Shown: one piece after another, positions 53,955-63,982 of the stretch
Numbering within the stretch: position 1 is the stretch's first letter
How the letters are laid out: each line of letters opens with the position of its first letter
Source: Geobacillus icigianus
GTDB lineage: Bacteria; Bacillota; Bacilli; Bacillales; Anoxybacillaceae
Assembly: GCF_000750005.1 (NCBI RefSeq)
Contig: NZ_JPYA01000054.1
Location: forward strand, 24,063-88,062
Direction: 5' to 3'
Length of the DNA: 64,000 nt
Made by a program: the position numbers and the translations under genes
Notes under the pieces: model-generated
Database searches by the model: none
What the model was told of the DNA's origin: nothing
Seen by the model: the letters and a program-made list of their open reading frames with translations, nothing else

Positions 53955-54749
53955 TTACGGTTGGCGGGGCAGCAAGTAAAACAAGCCGCCGTTGACGATG
54001 GAAACGATGATGCGCGGCTTGTATTGTTTTTCGAGCGCCTCTTTTTCAATATAGTAGCATTCCGGTTTTTCCTCACAGTCTTTGTAAAATTCATCGAGCA
54101 ACGCCAAATCGTCAGCCCAGCGCCGGCGCGCTTCCTCCGCCCACGTGTGATCGTCCGCACCGATGCGGCTCTCGATGTATTGTTCAAGGCGACCGATGCC
54201 GCTTCGAGGTTTAATGAGCGGAGAAATCGTGAAACAATAATCGGGAATTTTCGGCGTCAGCCGCCGCTCACGCAGCCGTTCGTGAAACGACTCGACGATC
54301 GTTCCGCTGATGAGATGGATGCCAAGCGAAACGATCTCATCTTTTTTTCGGTCGCATTCATACGAAATCACCACGTTCATGCCAAGCCATGGATGAAGGG
54401 CGGCGTTTCCGTTTAAGGGCGCGTTTGGCTCCTCATACAGGCGGATGAAGCTGCCGCGTTTTTGCGCCGAGCGAAACAGCTGATGCAAGCGGGGCGCGCC
54501 GAAATGGAGGCGTTCTCCTTTCAGTTTGTCTGTTCGTTCATTGGCGCGGGTGATGAGCGTGAGCTGCATCGGCTGCGGGACGCCGCCCGTCCGTTCGATG
54601 TAATGCCAGTAAAACGGTCGATTCATCAGCTCCTTGTCCATTTCCGCCGTCAGTTGAACGGTGAGGTAATCATCATGGGCTTCTAGGAGCGCGCAGCCAT
54701 TGGCTGTAAAGTAACGTTCCACAAAGCGGCGGATTTCATGTTGCTGCAT
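53955..54749 (-). CDS. yqhG: YqhG family protein
   Basis: A 264-residue soluble protein matching B. subtilis YqhG in size and neighbourhood (yqhH upstream, converging on comG). Acidic and aromatic-rich with FYWHYIERTGG. It overlaps the yqhH stop by 14 bp, so the two are co-translated. Function unknown. Confidence 0.88.
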   Translation of the reverse strand: MQQHEIRRFVERYFTANGCALLEAHDDYLTVQLTAEMDKELMNRPFYWHYIERTGGVPQPMQLTLITRANERTDKLKGERLHFGAPRLHQLFRSAQKRGSFIRLYEEPNAPLNGNAALHPWLGMNVVISYECDRKKDEIVSLGIHLISGTIVESFHERLRERRLTPKIPDYCFTISPLIKPRSGIGRLEQYIESRIGADDHTWAEEARRRWADDLALLDEFYKDCEEKPECYYIEKEALEKQYKPRIIVSIVNGGLFYLLPRQP

Positions 54750-56400
54750 GGCGTTGTCCTCCTTCTCTTCGCAGCTGTTCTGCCAGTTCGATCATCGCTA
54801 TAATGTTCTCCATTTTAATTTTCATTTCCCCTTCGCTCCGTGAGTGGACGATCGCGTCTTCCAAGTAATGTTCAAGGTTAGTGAGGTTCATCTTCGCCAA
54901 AATGTCGTCCAGCTCGCCGACGACCCGCTCAAATAAGCGGATTTTTTCATACAGAAGCGTTAAAATATGCTCTTCGACCGTCTGTTTGACGGCAAAATTG
55001 TAAATATAAACGTCATCCGTCTGGCCGAGGCGGTGGACGCGGCCGATTCGCTGCTCAAGGCGCATCGGGTTCCACGGCAAGTCGTAGTTGATGACATGGC
55101 GGCAAAATTGCAAGTTGATGCCCTCGCCGCCCGCCTCGGTGGCGATGAACACTTGGGCGTGGTGTTTAAACAGTTCCTGCATCCAGTCTTTTTTGCCGCG
55201 CCGGAAGCCGCCGCGAAACGGGACGGACGAGATGCCGTGCTGCTTTAAAAACCATTGCAAATACAGCTGTGTCGCCCGATATTCGGTGAAAATAATGACT
55301 TTGTCATTGATCGAGCGGATGAGCTCAAGCGCTTTTTCCGCTTTGGAGTTCGTCGTGACGGCGTTGATTTTTTCCAAAACGCGCTCAAGCGGTTCTGGAA
55401 CTGCTTCACCGCATTTGTCGATCATGTTTTTGATCGTGAGAAACAACGCCTCGCGGCTGCTGCACGCCTCGCGAAGCAGCGTAATGAGCGAAAACGATCC
55501 GGCGAACGATGCATGACGGAGCGCTTTTACCGCCTCATACAGCTCGCGCTCTTCATCGGTAAACTCGATCAGCACCGGCTCGACGTGGCGCTTTGACCAT
55601 TCGATCGGCGTGTCGGCGCGGCGGTTGCGGATCATCACTTTGTTGACGAGCGCTTTTAAATGGTCGTTCGCCTGCACCGCCCGCGTTTTGCCGTATGTGT
55701 TCGCAAACTGTTCGGCGCTGCCTAAATGGCCGGGCTTCAGGAGCGAGACAAGGTTGAAAATTTCTTCGATCCGGTTTTGAATCGGTGTGGCCGTCAGCAG
55801 CAAGCAAAACTTCTTTTTTAAATTTTGCACAAACTCGTAGTTTTTCGTTTTGTTGTTTTTCAGTTTGTGCGCCTCGTCAATGATGATCATATCGTACGGC
55901 TGCTCATAGATGATGTCGCGGTGCGGCGGCTTTTTCGCCGTATCGATCGAGGATACGACGATGTCGCACTGCTCCCAGACGTAGCTTTTTTTCTGTTGGA
56001 CGGCTGGAATGAAAAACTTTTCGTTCAACTCTCTCACCCATTGCGAAACAAGGGAGGCGGGAACGAGAATGAGCGCTTTTTTGACAAGTCCGCGAATCAT
56101 ATATTCTTTCAAGATGAGACCGGCTTCGATCGTTTTTCCAAGGCCGACTTCATCCGCTAAAATGGCTTTGCCGTTCATTTCCTCGACGACGCGGCGCGCC
56201 ACTTCAAGCTGGTGCGGCAGAATCGTTACATGCGGCAAATGTTTCGGCGCCTGCAAGCCGTCAAATTCCGGAACGATCAAATGATGGGCAGCTTCCAGCG
56301 CCAGTTCGTACATTTCCCAGCTCGCCCACGGTCCGTCCTTTTCCACGCGCTCGAGAAATTCCTCCTTCCATGTCCGATCCATTTCCAAATCGATATTCAT
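54736..56400 (-). CDS. yqhH: SNF2-family DNA/RNA helicase YqhH
   Basis: A 554-residue SWI2/SNF2 ATPase: DEVGLGKTIEAGLI (motif I), IIDEAHKLKN (II), LLTATPIQN (III), and helicase C with ATEAGGEGINLQF and QRIGRVHRLGQ. It resembles the RapA/HepA group without their extra domains. Role is unknown; it may be a nucleic-acid translocase. Confidence 0.9.
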   Translation of the reverse strand: MNIDLEMDRTWKEEFLERVEKDGPWASWEMYELALEAAHHLIVPEFDGLQAPKHLPHVTILPHQLEVARRVVEEMNGKAILADEVGLGKTIEAGLILKEYMIRGLVKKALILVPASLVSQWVRELNEKFFIPAVQQKKSYVWEQCDIVVSSIDTAKKPPHRDIIYEQPYDMIIIDEAHKLKNNKTKNYEFVQNLKKKFCLLLTATPIQNRIEEIFNLVSLLKPGHLGSAEQFANTYGKTRAVQANDHLKALVNKVMIRNRRADTPIEWSKRHVEPVLIEFTDEERELYEAVKALRHASFAGSFSLITLLREACSSREALFLTIKNMIDKCGEAVPEPLERVLEKINAVTTNSKAEKALELIRSINDKVIIFTEYRATQLYLQWFLKQHGISSVPFRGGFRRGKKDWMQELFKHHAQVFIATEAGGEGINLQFCRHVINYDLPWNPMRLEQRIGRVHRLGQTDDVYIYNFAVKQTVEEHILTLLYEKIRLFERVVGELDDILAKMNLTNLEHYLEDAIVHSRSEGEMKIKMENIIAMIELAEQLRREGGQRHAAT

Positions 56401-56624
56401 GGCGATCCCCTTCCCTCATGACGAATGTTTATCAGTCAAAGAGATAGTATGTTAAATAAAAAAGAGAACATTTTGGACTTCAATTCCTAATAAAGTTCGA
56501 TCATTTCCTATTGCCCTCGGGCTGTCGTTAATGGTAGTATAAATTTAGAACATTCACATGACTTGTTGCTGAGGGCGTTTGTTAGTATGCCCGTTTTGGA
56601 AAAAAATATCGCGTAGCGGATGAC

Positions 56625-56830
56625 GGCAAGGGGAGAGACTACGGAATGTAGCGCCGAAGGAGCAAGCGAAAACGCGAATCTCTCAGGCAAAAAGACTCTT
56701 GCTTGACGCAGCTCTGGAGAGCGCCTGCGTTCGCGCAGGCCACCCAAGAGGAAACCGATCGGCCCCGCGGACCGGAAACGGACGCGCCAGCCGGCCGGCG
56801 GGAAACTTTCAGGTGCCAGGACAGAGCCCC
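56625..56830 (+). ncRNA. Tandem glycine riboswitch
   Basis: Two successive aptamers precede gcvT. The first (about 56631-56725) has GGGAGAGACTACGG, CGCCGAAGGAGCAAG and CTCTCAGGCAAAAAGACTC, ending in CTCTGGAGAG. The second (about 56735-56830) has CCACCCAAGAGGAAACC and CTTTCAGGTGCCAGGACAGAG. These are the hallmarks of gcvT-type glycine aptamers. The region 56401-56620 before it shows no gene; the promoter was not located firmly. Confidence 0.95.
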
Positions 56831-56864
56831 CTTTGATCGAAAGGGTGGAGTCTGTCTTTTTTTC
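56819..56864 (+). terminator. Expression-platform terminator of the glycine riboswitch
   Basis: GGACAGAGCCCCCTTT pairs with AAAGGGTGGAGTCTGTC, then seven T. Its 5' arm contains the last bases of aptamer 2, so glycine binding should prevent the terminator and turn on gcvT. Confidence 0.9.
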
Positions 56865-56891
56865 TGCGATCGACGACAAGGAGGGAATGAG

Positions 56892-57986
56892 ATGCTGAAG
56901 CGCACGCCGCTTTTTCCGGCGTATGCCCGCTATGGCGCCAAAACGATTGAATTCGGCGGCTGGGAAATGCCGGTGCAGTTTTCCAGCATTAAAGAAGAGC
57001 ATGAAGCCGTACGGACGCGTGCCGGGCTGTTTGACGTGTCGCATATGGGGGAAATCGCCGTCCGCGGCCGCGGAAGCCTCGCGTTTTTGCAAAAGCTGAT
57101 GACGAACGACGTCGCCAAACTGCGGCCTGGCCGGGCGCAATATGCGCTTATGTGTAATGAGAACGGCGGCACGGTCGATGATTTGCTCATCTATCAAAAA
57201 GGGGAAGACGACTATTTATTGGTTGTCAACGCCGCCAATACCGAAAACGACTTTGCTTGGCTGAGCGAGCATGCCGAGGGGGACGTCGAGCTTGAGGATG
57301 TATCGGCGGAGACGGCCCAGCTGGCTTTGCAAGGGCCGGCGGCCGAACGCGTGCTGCAAACGTTGACCGATTTCGACTTGACGGCGCTGCGCCCGTTTTC
57401 GTTCGCTGACGGCGTCGAAGTTGCGGGCATGAAGGCGCTCGTTTCGCGCACCGGCTATACCGGCGAGGACGGGTTTGAACTGTACTGCCGCGCCGAAGAC
57501 GCCGCCGCGCTATGGGAGGCGATCCTCGACGCTGGAGCTCGTGACGGCGTTCTTCCATGCGGATTGGGCGCGCGCGATACGCTCCGGTTTGAAGCGTGTT
57601 TGCCGCTTTACGGTCAAGAGCTGTCCACCGCGATTTCACCAATTGAAGCCGGGCTCGGCTTTGCCGTCAAGACGGAAAAAGAGCCGCCGTTTATCGGCCA
57701 AGCGGTATTGAAACGGCAAAAAGAGGAAGGGCCGCCGCGCCGGCTCATCGGCATTGAAATGATCGACAGAGGCATTCCGCGCCACGGATACGTTGTCTTT
57801 GCCGATGGCGAAGAGGTCGGGTTTGTCACGACCGGCACGCAGTCACCAACCTTGAAGAAAAACATCGGCTTAGCCTTGGTGAAAGCGGAGGTGGCCGCCA
57901 TCGGCCGGGAGGTCGAGGTGGACATCCGCGGCAAGCGGCTGAAAGCGAACATCGTGCCGATTCCGTTTTACAGGCGGGCTAAGTGA
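56892..57986 (+). CDS. gcvT: Glycine cleavage system T protein (aminomethyltransferase)
   Basis: A 364-residue THF-dependent aminomethyltransferase with LFDVSHMGE near the N-terminus, [13 protein letters not shown], and [11 protein letters not shown]. It releases ammonia and makes 5,10-methylene-THF. ATG 56892 has AAGGAGGGAATGAG; a longer frame upstream is riboswitch sequence. Confidence 0.96.
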   Translation: MLKRTPLFPAYARYGAKTIEFGGWEMPVQFSSIKEEHEAVRTRAGLFDVSHMGEIAVRGRGSLAFLQKLMTNDVAKLRPGRAQYALMCNENGGTVDDLLIYQKGEDDYLLVVNAANTENDFAWLSEHAEGDVELEDVSAETAQLALQGPAAERVLQTLTDFDLTALRPFSFADGVEVAGMKALVSRTGYTGEDGFELYCRAEDAAALWEAILDAGARDGVLPCGLGARDTLRFEACLPLYGQELSTAISPIEAGLGFAVKTEKEPPFIGQAVLKRQKEEGPPRRLIGIEMIDRGIPRHGYVVFADGEEVGFVTTGTQSPTLKKNIGLALVKAEVAAIGREVEVDIRGKRLKANIVPIPFYRRAK

Positions 57987-58020
57987 CGATTCCAAAGCGA
58001 CAAGGAAAGGGGAAAACGCA

Positions 58021-59367
58021 GTGCTCCATCGTTATTTGCCGATGACGGAAGAAGACAAACAGGAGATGCTGAAGACGATCGGCGTTGCCTCGATTGATGA
58101 GTTGTTTGCTGATATTCCGGAACAAGTTCGCTTCCGCGGCAAGCTGAAGGTGAAACCGGCCAAATCGGAGCCGGAGCTGTGGAAAGAGCTTGCAGCCTTG
58201 GCGGAAAAAAACGCCAACATCAAACAATATGTTTCCTTTTTAGGAGCCGGGGTGTACGACCATTCCATTCCGGCTGTCGTCGACCATGTCCTGTCGCGCT
58301 CTGAATTTTATACGGCGTATACGCCGTATCAACCGGAAATTTCCCAAGGCGAGCTGCAGGCGATTTTTGAGTTTCAGACGATGGTGTGCGAGCTGACGGG
58401 CATGGATGTTGCCAACTCGTCGATGTATGACGGCGGCACGGCGCTTGCCGAAGCGGTGCTGCTAGGCGCCGCGCATACGAAGCGCAAAAAAGTGCTCATC
58501 TCCACCGCCGTTCATCCGCAGTATCGAGAAGTTGTGCGCACGTATGCGAAAGGTCAGAAGCTTGAGGTGAAAGAAATTCCGTATGACGGCGGCATCACCG
58601 ACCTTAAGGCGCTTGAAGCGGAAATGGGGGATGATGTGGCGTGCGTTGTCGTCCAATATCCGAACTTTTTTGGTCAAATCGAGCCGCTGAAAGCGATCGA
58701 GCCGCTCGTTCATGAAAAGAAAAGTGTATTCGTTGTCGCCAGCAACCCATTGGCGCTTGGCGTGCTGACGCCGCCAGGAGCGTTTGGCGCCGACATCGTC
58801 GTCGGGGACATGCAGCCGTTTGGCATTCCGACGCAGTTTGGCGGTCCGCATTGCGGCTATTTCGCCGTCAAAGCGCCGCTCATGCGAAAAATTCCAGGGC
58901 GGCTCGTCGGGCAGACGACCGATGAGGACGGGCGCCGCGGGTTTGTCTTGACGCTTCAAGCGCGCGAGCAGCACATCCGCCGCGATAAGGCGACATCGAA
59001 CATTTGCTCCAACCAAGCGTTAAACGCCTTGGCCGCTTCCGTAGCGCTCTCGGCGTTCGGCAAGCGGGGCGTGAAAGAAATGGCGGTGATGAATATGCAA
59101 AAGGCGCATTACGCGAAACGCGAGCTTGAAAAACGCGGGTTGTCGTCGCCGTTTGCCGGCCCGTTTTTCAACGAGTTCGTCGTCCGGCTCGGTCAGCCGG
59201 TTTCTGATGTGAACGATCGCCTGCTCGAAAAAGGGATCATCGGCGGCTATGACCTCGGCCGCGACTATCCAGAACTTTCCGGCCATATGCTGATTGCGGT
59301 GACGGAAGTGCGGACAAAAGAAGAAATCGATCGGTTTGTCAATGAATTGGGGGATGGCCATGCGTAA
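58021..59367 (+). CDS. gcvPA: Glycine dehydrogenase (P protein) subunit 1
   Basis: A 448-residue N-terminal half of the split P protein ([20 protein letters not shown]), with [13 protein letters not shown] and [19 protein letters not shown]. It pairs with GcvPB to decarboxylate glycine. GTG start with AAAGGGGAAAACGCA upstream. Confidence 0.95.
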   Translation: MLHRYLPMTEEDKQEMLKTIGVASIDELFADIPEQVRFRGKLKVKPAKSEPELWKELAALAEKNANIKQYVSFLGAGVYDHSIPAVVDHVLSRSEFYTAYTPYQPEISQGELQAIFEFQTMVCELTGMDVANSSMYDGGTALAEAVLLGAAHTKRKKVLISTAVHPQYREVVRTYAKGQKLEVKEIPYDGGITDLKALEAEMGDDVACVVVQYPNFFGQIEPLKAIEPLVHEKKSVFVVASNPLALGVLTPPGAFGADIVVGDMQPFGIPTQFGGPHCGYFAVKAPLMRKIPGRLVGQTTDEDGRRGFVLTLQAREQHIRRDKATSNICSNQALNALAASVALSAFGKRGVKEMAVMNMQKAHYAKRELEKRGLSSPFAGPFFNEFVVRLGQPVSDVNDRLLEKGIIGGYDLGRDYPELSGHMLIAVTEVRTKEEIDRFVNELGDGHA

Positions 59368-60832
59368 TGATCAACCGCTCATTTTCGAACGAAGCAAGCC
59401 GGGGCGCATCGCCTACAGCCTACCGGCGCTTGACGTGCCGGCTGTCGATGTCAGCGAGCTCGTGCCGGCCGACTACTTGCGCACCGAAGAGCCAGAGCTG
59501 CCGGAAGTGTCGGAGCTTGACTTAATGCGCCACTACACGGCGCTGTCGAGACGAAACCACGGCGTTGATTCCGGCTTTTACCCGCTCGGGTCGTGCACGA
59601 TGAAATACAATCCGAAAATCAACGAAAACGTCGCCCGCCTCGCCGGGTTTGCCCACATTCATCCGCTTCAGCCGGAAAAGACGGTGCAAGGGGCGCTTGA
59701 GTTGATGTATGATTTACAAGAGCATTTAAAAGAAATCACCGGCATGGATGCCGTCACCTTGCAGCCGGCGGCCGGCGCCCACGGCGAGTGGACCGGGCTG
59801 ATGATGATCCGTGCTTACCATGAAGCAAACGGCGACTTCAACCGGACGAAAGTGATTGTCCCGGATTCAGCGCACGGCACGAACCCGGCGTCAGCGACGG
59901 TCGCCGGTTTTGAGACGGTGACGGTCCAATCGACGGCCGACGGACTTGTCGATTTAGAAGACTTAAAGCGCGTCGTCGGTCCGGATACAGCGGCGCTTAT
60001 GCTCACGAATCCGAATACGCTCGGGCTGTTTGAAGAGCAGATCGTCGAAATGGCTGAAATCGTCCACGCAGCCGGCGGCAAGCTGTATTATGACGGCGCG
60101 AATTTAAACGCGATTCTTGGCAAGGCGCGCCCGGGGGACATGGGCTTTGACGTCGTTCATTTGAACTTGCATAAAACGTTCACCGGCCCGCATGGCGGCG
60201 GAGGCCCAGGCTCCGGCCCGGTCGGGGTGAAAGCGGACCTCATTCCGTTTTTGCCGAAGCCGGTCATCGAAAAAGGAGAAAACGGCTATGATCTCGATGA
60301 CGACCGCCCGCAGTCGATCGGCCGCGTCAAGCCGTTTTACGGCAATTTCGGCATCAACGTCCGGGCGTACACGTACATCCGCTCGATGGGGCCGGACGGC
60401 TTAACGGCGGTGAGCGAGTACGCTGTGTTAAACGCCAACTATATGATGCGGAGGCTTGCCGACTATTACGATTTGCCGTATGACCGCCATTGCAAGCACG
60501 AGTTCGTCCTGTCGGGACGCCGGCAAAAGAAACTCGGCGTCAGAACGCTCGATATTGCCAAGCGGCTGCTTGATTTCGGCTTCCATCCGCCGACGATTTA
60601 CTTCCCGCTCATCGTCGAAGAGTGCATGATGATTGAGCCGACGGAGACAGAGTCAAAAGAGACGCTCGACGCGTTTATTGACGCCATGATCCAAATTGCC
60701 AAAGAGGCGGAGGAAAATCCGGAAATCGTTCAAGAAGCCCCGCATACGACTGTGGTCAAGCGATTGGATGAAACGACCGCGGCCCGCAAGCCGATTTTGC
60801 GCTATCAAAAACCAAAACATAGCGACAACTGA
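59360..60832 (+). CDS. gcvPB: Glycine dehydrogenase (P protein) subunit 2
   Basis: A 490-residue PLP-binding half. The lysine that binds PLP lies in [20 protein letters not shown] (about residue 273); [15 protein letters not shown] forms part of the cofactor pocket. ATG 59360 overlaps gcvPA by 8 bp. Last gene of the gcv operon; gcvH is elsewhere. Confidence 0.96.
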   Translation: MRNDQPLIFERSKPGRIAYSLPALDVPAVDVSELVPADYLRTEEPELPEVSELDLMRHYTALSRRNHGVDSGFYPLGSCTMKYNPKINENVARLAGFAHIHPLQPEKTVQGALELMYDLQEHLKEITGMDAVTLQPAAGAHGEWTGLMMIRAYHEANGDFNRTKVIVPDSAHGTNPASATVAGFETVTVQSTADGLVDLEDLKRVVGPDTAALMLTNPNTLGLFEEQIVEMAEIVHAAGGKLYYDGANLNAILGKARPGDMGFDVVHLNLHKTFTGPHGGGGPGSGPVGVKADLIPFLPKPVIEKGENGYDLDDDRPQSIGRVKPFYGNFGINVRAYTYIRSMGPDGLTAVSEYAVLNANYMMRRLADYYDLPYDRHCKHEFVLSGRRQKKLGVRTLDIAKRLLDFGFHPPTIYFPLIVEECMMIEPTETESKETLDAFIDAMIQIAKEAEENPEIVQEAPHTTVVKRLDETTAARKPILRYQKPKHSDN

Positions 60833-60851
60833 CGTTTGATTATTGATGAGT

Positions 60852-60880
60852 GCTCGCTCCCCAACGGAGCGGGCCGTTTT
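60852..60880 (+). terminator. Terminator of the gcv operon
   Basis: GCTCGCTCC / GGAGCGGGC stem, CCAAC loop, then CGTTTTG. Confidence 0.75.
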
Positions 60881-60891
60881 GTTCGCTGGCG

Positions 60892-60929
60892 TTGACAGAA
60901 CAAGAGAGTTAGTTTAATATATAAACTAA
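60892..60929 (+). promoter_or_regulatory. Strong sigma-A promoter overlapped by a XylR-type palindrome
   Basis: TTGACA (60892-60897), 17-bp spacer, TAATAT (60915-60920). Over the -10, 60909-60929 forms a palindrome with arms TTAGTTTA and TAAACTAA around ATATA. Bacillus XylR (ROK family) operators also have TTAGTTT/AAACTAA arms. The ROK gene downstream is the likely ligand-responsive repressor, giving autoregulation. Confidence 0.75.
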
Positions 60930-60960
60930 TGGTTAGAAATGAACAAAGGGGGAGAGGAAC

Positions 60961-61149
60961 ATGCGGTATCGGCAGTTGGGGAACACTGATCTGCGGGTCA
61001 GTGAGCTCAGCTTTGGCACATGGGCGCTCGACGGCTTGAATGAAAAAGCGGATGGCCAAGAAGCCCACACGGCAGGAATCGACGGATGCAGCACAGCCAT
61101 AGTGAAGCGCCTCTGCCCTTTCGCAAGACATATCCGATCAATCCAATGA
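60961..61149 (+). pseudogene. Aldo/keto reductase, N-terminal remnant
   Basis: With a good SD (GGGGGAGAGGAAC) the frame begins MRYRQLGNTDLRVSELSFGT and WAL, the classic AKR start, then loses similarity after about 24 residues and ends at 62. The (beta/alpha)8 barrel and catalytic Tyr/Lys/His are gone. It is transcribed from the ROK promoter and ends 16 bp before the ROK start, so it could act as a leader peptide. Confidence 0.75.
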
Positions 61150-61165
61150 AAAGGGTGACAGAGAC

Positions 61166-62380
61166 GTGAGGACAGGAAACATTACGCTCGTCAAAAAAAT
61201 GAATAAACAGCTCGTTTTGAAATTGATTCGCGAAAAGCATCCGATTTCGCGCGCCGACATTGCGAAAACGACCGGTTTAAACAAAGCGACCGTTTCCGCG
61301 CTTGTGGATGAACTGATCGCCGAGCATTTCGTTCATGAAAGCGGCATCGGCGAGTCAACGGGCGGGCGCCGGCCGCTCATGCTTCGCTTTAACGCCGATG
61401 CCGGTTCGCTAGTTGGCATTGAGCTTGGCGTCAACTATTTGTACGCCGTGCTGACGAACTTAAACGCGGAAATCATTTGGGAGCAGCGCCGTTCGTTTCG
61501 TCCGACGGAGGGGCAGGAAGCGATCGTCGGTGAGATGGCCGAGCTCATTGAAGCGGCGATCCGCCGGGCGCCCGCGACGCCGTATGGGGTGATGGGCATC
61601 GGCATCGGCGTGCCGGGCGTGGTTCACACCGAAAGCGGGACGGTCGTTTTTGCGCCCAACTTGCGCTGGGGAGATGTCGCCCTCGCTTCGGCGTTGCAAA
61701 AACGGTGGCCGCACCATCCGATTATCGTCGAAAACGAGGCGAAGCTGGCGGCGCTTGGAGAAAAATGGTTTGGCGCTGGCAAAGAGTTTGCCCATTTTGT
61801 TTACATCAGCGCCGGCATCGGCATCGGCGCCGGCGTCGTTTTGCAGCACCAACTGTATCGCGGGGTAAACGGGCTGGCTGGCGAAATTGGCCATCATACG
61901 ATCGATTTAAACGGAATCCGCTGCAGCTGCGGCAACATCGGCTGCTGGGAGATGTACGCTTCTGAAAAATATATTGAGCGGCGGCTAGCCGAGCAAGGGC
62001 GTTCCGAATGGCTCGGCGACCGTTTTTCTGTCGCGGCGATGGCGCTGGCCGCCGAGAGCGACGAGCAGCTGGCGCGCATTTTGGAGGAAGCGGGCCGCTA
62101 TCTTGGCATCGGATTGCTGCAGACGGTGTATGCCTACAACCCGGAAGCGGTCATCATCGGCGGTTCGCTCGCCCAAGCCGGGGAGCACGTGCTTGACCCG
62201 GCGCGCCAAGAAGTGAAGCGGCGCATTCTTGTGAAAAAAGAAAGCGAGCCGTATATCATTCCGTCGGAGTTGAAGGAAAAAAGCTGCGCGATTGGCGCTG
62301 CCGCTTCCGTATTAGAGGCGGTCGTCCTGCCGCCGGAATTTGAGCCGGCGCTTCCGGCACCGCAGGCAAAGCAAGGCTGA
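61166..62380 (+). CDS. ROK family transcriptional repressor (XylR/NagC-like)
   Basis: A 404-residue regulator: winged HTH (HPISRADIAKTTGLNKATVSALVDELI, written here in two parts: HPISRADIAKTTGLNKA and TVSALVDELI), GESTGGRRP, and the ROK sugar-kinase-like domain with GLAGEIGHHTID and the zinc motif CSCGNIGCWEMYAS. GTG 61166 follows AAAAGGGTGACAGAG. The ATP motif of true kinases is lost (VGIELGVNYLYA). Ligand unknown; a sugar such as xylose is likely given the operator. Confidence 0.88.
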   Translation: MRTGNITLVKKMNKQLVLKLIREKHPISRADIAKTTGLNKATVSALVDELIAEHFVHESGIGESTGGRRPLMLRFNADAGSLVGIELGVNYLYAVLTNLNAEIIWEQRRSFRPTEGQEAIVGEMAELIEAAIRRAPATPYGVMGIGIGVPGVVHTESGTVVFAPNLRWGDVALASALQKRWPHHPIIVENEAKLAALGEKWFGAGKEFAHFVYISAGIGIGAGVVLQHQLYRGVNGLAGEIGHHTIDLNGIRCSCGNIGCWEMYASEKYIERRLAEQGRSEWLGDRFSVAAMALAAESDEQLARILEEAGRYLGIGLLQTVYAYNPEAVIIGGSLAQAGEHVLDPARQEVKRRILVKKESEPYIIPSELKEKSCAIGAAASVLEAVVLPPEFEPALPAPQAKQG

Positions 62381-62447
62381 TTCCCCCGCTTTTTCCGCAC
62401 CGAAAGCGAGGGGCGGCCTTGAAGGCCGGCGGAAAGGGAAACGAACG

Positions 62448-62482
62448 AAAAGGGGCTCGTCGCTTTCGAGCCCCTTTGGTTG
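62448..62482. terminator. Bidirectional terminator between the ROK gene and yqhL
   Basis: AAAGGGGCTCG / CGAGCCCCTTT stem with a 7-base loop; A and T on both sides. Confidence 0.9.
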
Positions 62483-62493
62483 TCGACGGGCGG

Positions 62494-62868
62494 CTACGCC
62501 TTTTTCTTTACTTTCCCCGTCCATGTTTTGAATCCGCCCTTTAAATGATACAAATGGCGGTATCCTTTTCGATACAGCATTTGCGCGGCCCGCCCGCTGC
62601 GCAGCCCGTTTTGGCAGTACAAATAAATCGGCTGATCTTTGCGCAGTTCTTTCATGCGCATGCGCAGCTGCGTGAGCGGAATGTTGCGCGCTCCTAAAAT
62701 ATGTCCAGCCGCAAATTCGTCCGGCTCGCGGACATCGACGAGTTGCGCTTTTCGGTAGCCGGCGCGGAATTCTTCTTCGGTCAACGCTTTGACGATTCTC
62801 CGCTGCCATAAATAGGTGATGAGCGAATATACGATGATCGCCCCGAGAATGATGAGCAGCGCTTTCAC
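62494..62868 (-). CDS. yqhL: Rhodanese-like protein YqhL
   Basis: A 124-residue membrane-anchored rhodanese: N-terminal helix (LLIILGAIIVYSLITYLW), then DVREPDEFAAGHI and the active-site loop YCQNGLRSGRAA with its Cys, followed by a basic tail. The extended active loop suits a sulfurtransferase. Position before lipM matches B. subtilis. Confidence 0.92.
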   Translation of the reverse strand: MKALLIILGAIIVYSLITYLWQRRIVKALTEEEFRAGYRKAQLVDVREPDEFAAGHILGARNIPLTQLRMRMKELRKDQPIYLYCQNGLRSGRAAQMLYRKGYRHLYHLKGGFKTWTGKVKKKA

Positions 62869-63059
62869 GCCTCACGCCTCCTTTCCCTTCGTCCACTATT
62901 CCTATTATATAGAGTCGCCCGTAGAAAGCAAAGTCTTTTCGTGATGCCATTTTTCTTTCCTTGACTGACGTTGTTTGCTAAACTAGTAGGGGCGGCCCAA
63001 CGCCTCTTTCTCAAGAACGCAAGGGGCCGGAAGCAAGGAATGACAGAGAAGGTGGAACG

Positions 63060-63896
63060 ATGGCAAAAGAAGTATGGCGCTTTATTGATTCAGGCGATTG
63101 TCCTCCGGCGTTTAATATGGCGCTGGATGAAGCGCTTTTGGATTGGCACAGCCAAGGAAAAATTCCGCCGACGGTTCGTTTTTACGGCTGGAATCCGCCA
63201 ACCTTGTCGATCGGCTATTTTCAAAAAGTCGAAAAAGAGATCGACTTAGAGGCGGTGAAACGGCACGGCCTCGGTTTTGTCCGCCGTCCGACCGGCGGGC
63301 GCGGCGTTTTGCATGACAAGGAACTGACCTACAGCGTCATCGTCTCGGAATCGCATCCGGCGATGCCGCCGACTGTGACGGAGGCGTATCGCGTCATTTC
63401 CCAAGGCATTTTGGAAGGGTTTCGTTTCCTTGGGCTCGATGCGTATTTTGCCGTGCCGAAAACGGAAGAAGAAAAAGCGGATTTGCGCAGCCCGCGTTCC
63501 GCTGTTTGCTTTGACGCGCCGTCATGGTACGAGCTGGTCGTCGAGGGGCGAAAAATCGCCGGCAGCGCGCAAACGCGGCAAAAGGGCGTCATTTTGCAGC
63601 ACGGATCGATCTTGCTTGATCTCGACGAAGAACTGCTGTTCAGTTTGTTTAAATACCCGAACGAGCGGGTGAAAGAGCGGCTGCAGCGCGATTTTAAAAA
63701 GAAGGCGGTTGCCATCAACGAACTGACGAGCCGGACGGTGACGATGGAAGAAGCGAAGGCAGCGTTTTACAAAGGATTTGAAAAAGGATTGAATATCGTG
63801 CTAGAGCCGTATACGCTGACGGCCGAAGAGCGCGAATATGTGGAAACGTTGGCGCGAACGAAATATGAAAGCGATGAATGGAACTTCAAGCGCTGA
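63060..63896 (+). CDS. lipM: Octanoyltransferase LipM
   Basis: A 278-residue lipoate-pathway enzyme that moves octanoate from ACP to Gcv[20 protein letters not shown] is the substrate motif, C150 (AVCFDAPS) the acyl-thioester cysteine, and [14 protein letters not shown] carries the conserved Lys. It follows the glycine cleavage genes, whose H protein is its acceptor. GAGAAGGTGGAACG precedes the ATG. Confidence 0.95.
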   Translation: MAKEVWRFIDSGDCPPAFNMALDEALLDWHSQGKIPPTVRFYGWNPPTLSIGYFQKVEKEIDLEAVKRHGLGFVRRPTGGRGVLHDKELTYSVIVSESHPAMPPTVTEAYRVISQGILEGFRFLGLDAYFAVPKTEEEKADLRSPRSAVCFDAPSWYELVVEGRKIAGSAQTRQKGVILQHGSILLDLDEELLFSLFKYPNERVKERLQRDFKKKAVAINELTSRTVTMEEAKAAFYKGFEKGLNIVLEPYTLTAEEREYVETLARTKYESDEWNFKR

Positions 63897-63976
63897 GCAG
63901 CGGTGTGGTCAATCGTTCGTTTTCCGGCAAAAATGGCGGCACTCCCCTGTTTTTCGCCGTGGTTAGCTTTTTTTGC

Positions 63977-63982
63977 TTGACA
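63977..63982 (+). promoter_or_regulatory. Possible -35 of the next gene
   Basis: TTGACA followed by AAAACGACATGATTTGTT at the window end; the -10 would lie beyond base 64000. By B. subtilis order the next gene would be mntR. Confidence 0.35.

Noticed and set aside
53627..54187. Minus-strand 186-codon frame overlapping yqzE and yqhG
   Set aside because: Overlaps two real genes in another frame and runs through the comG terminator.
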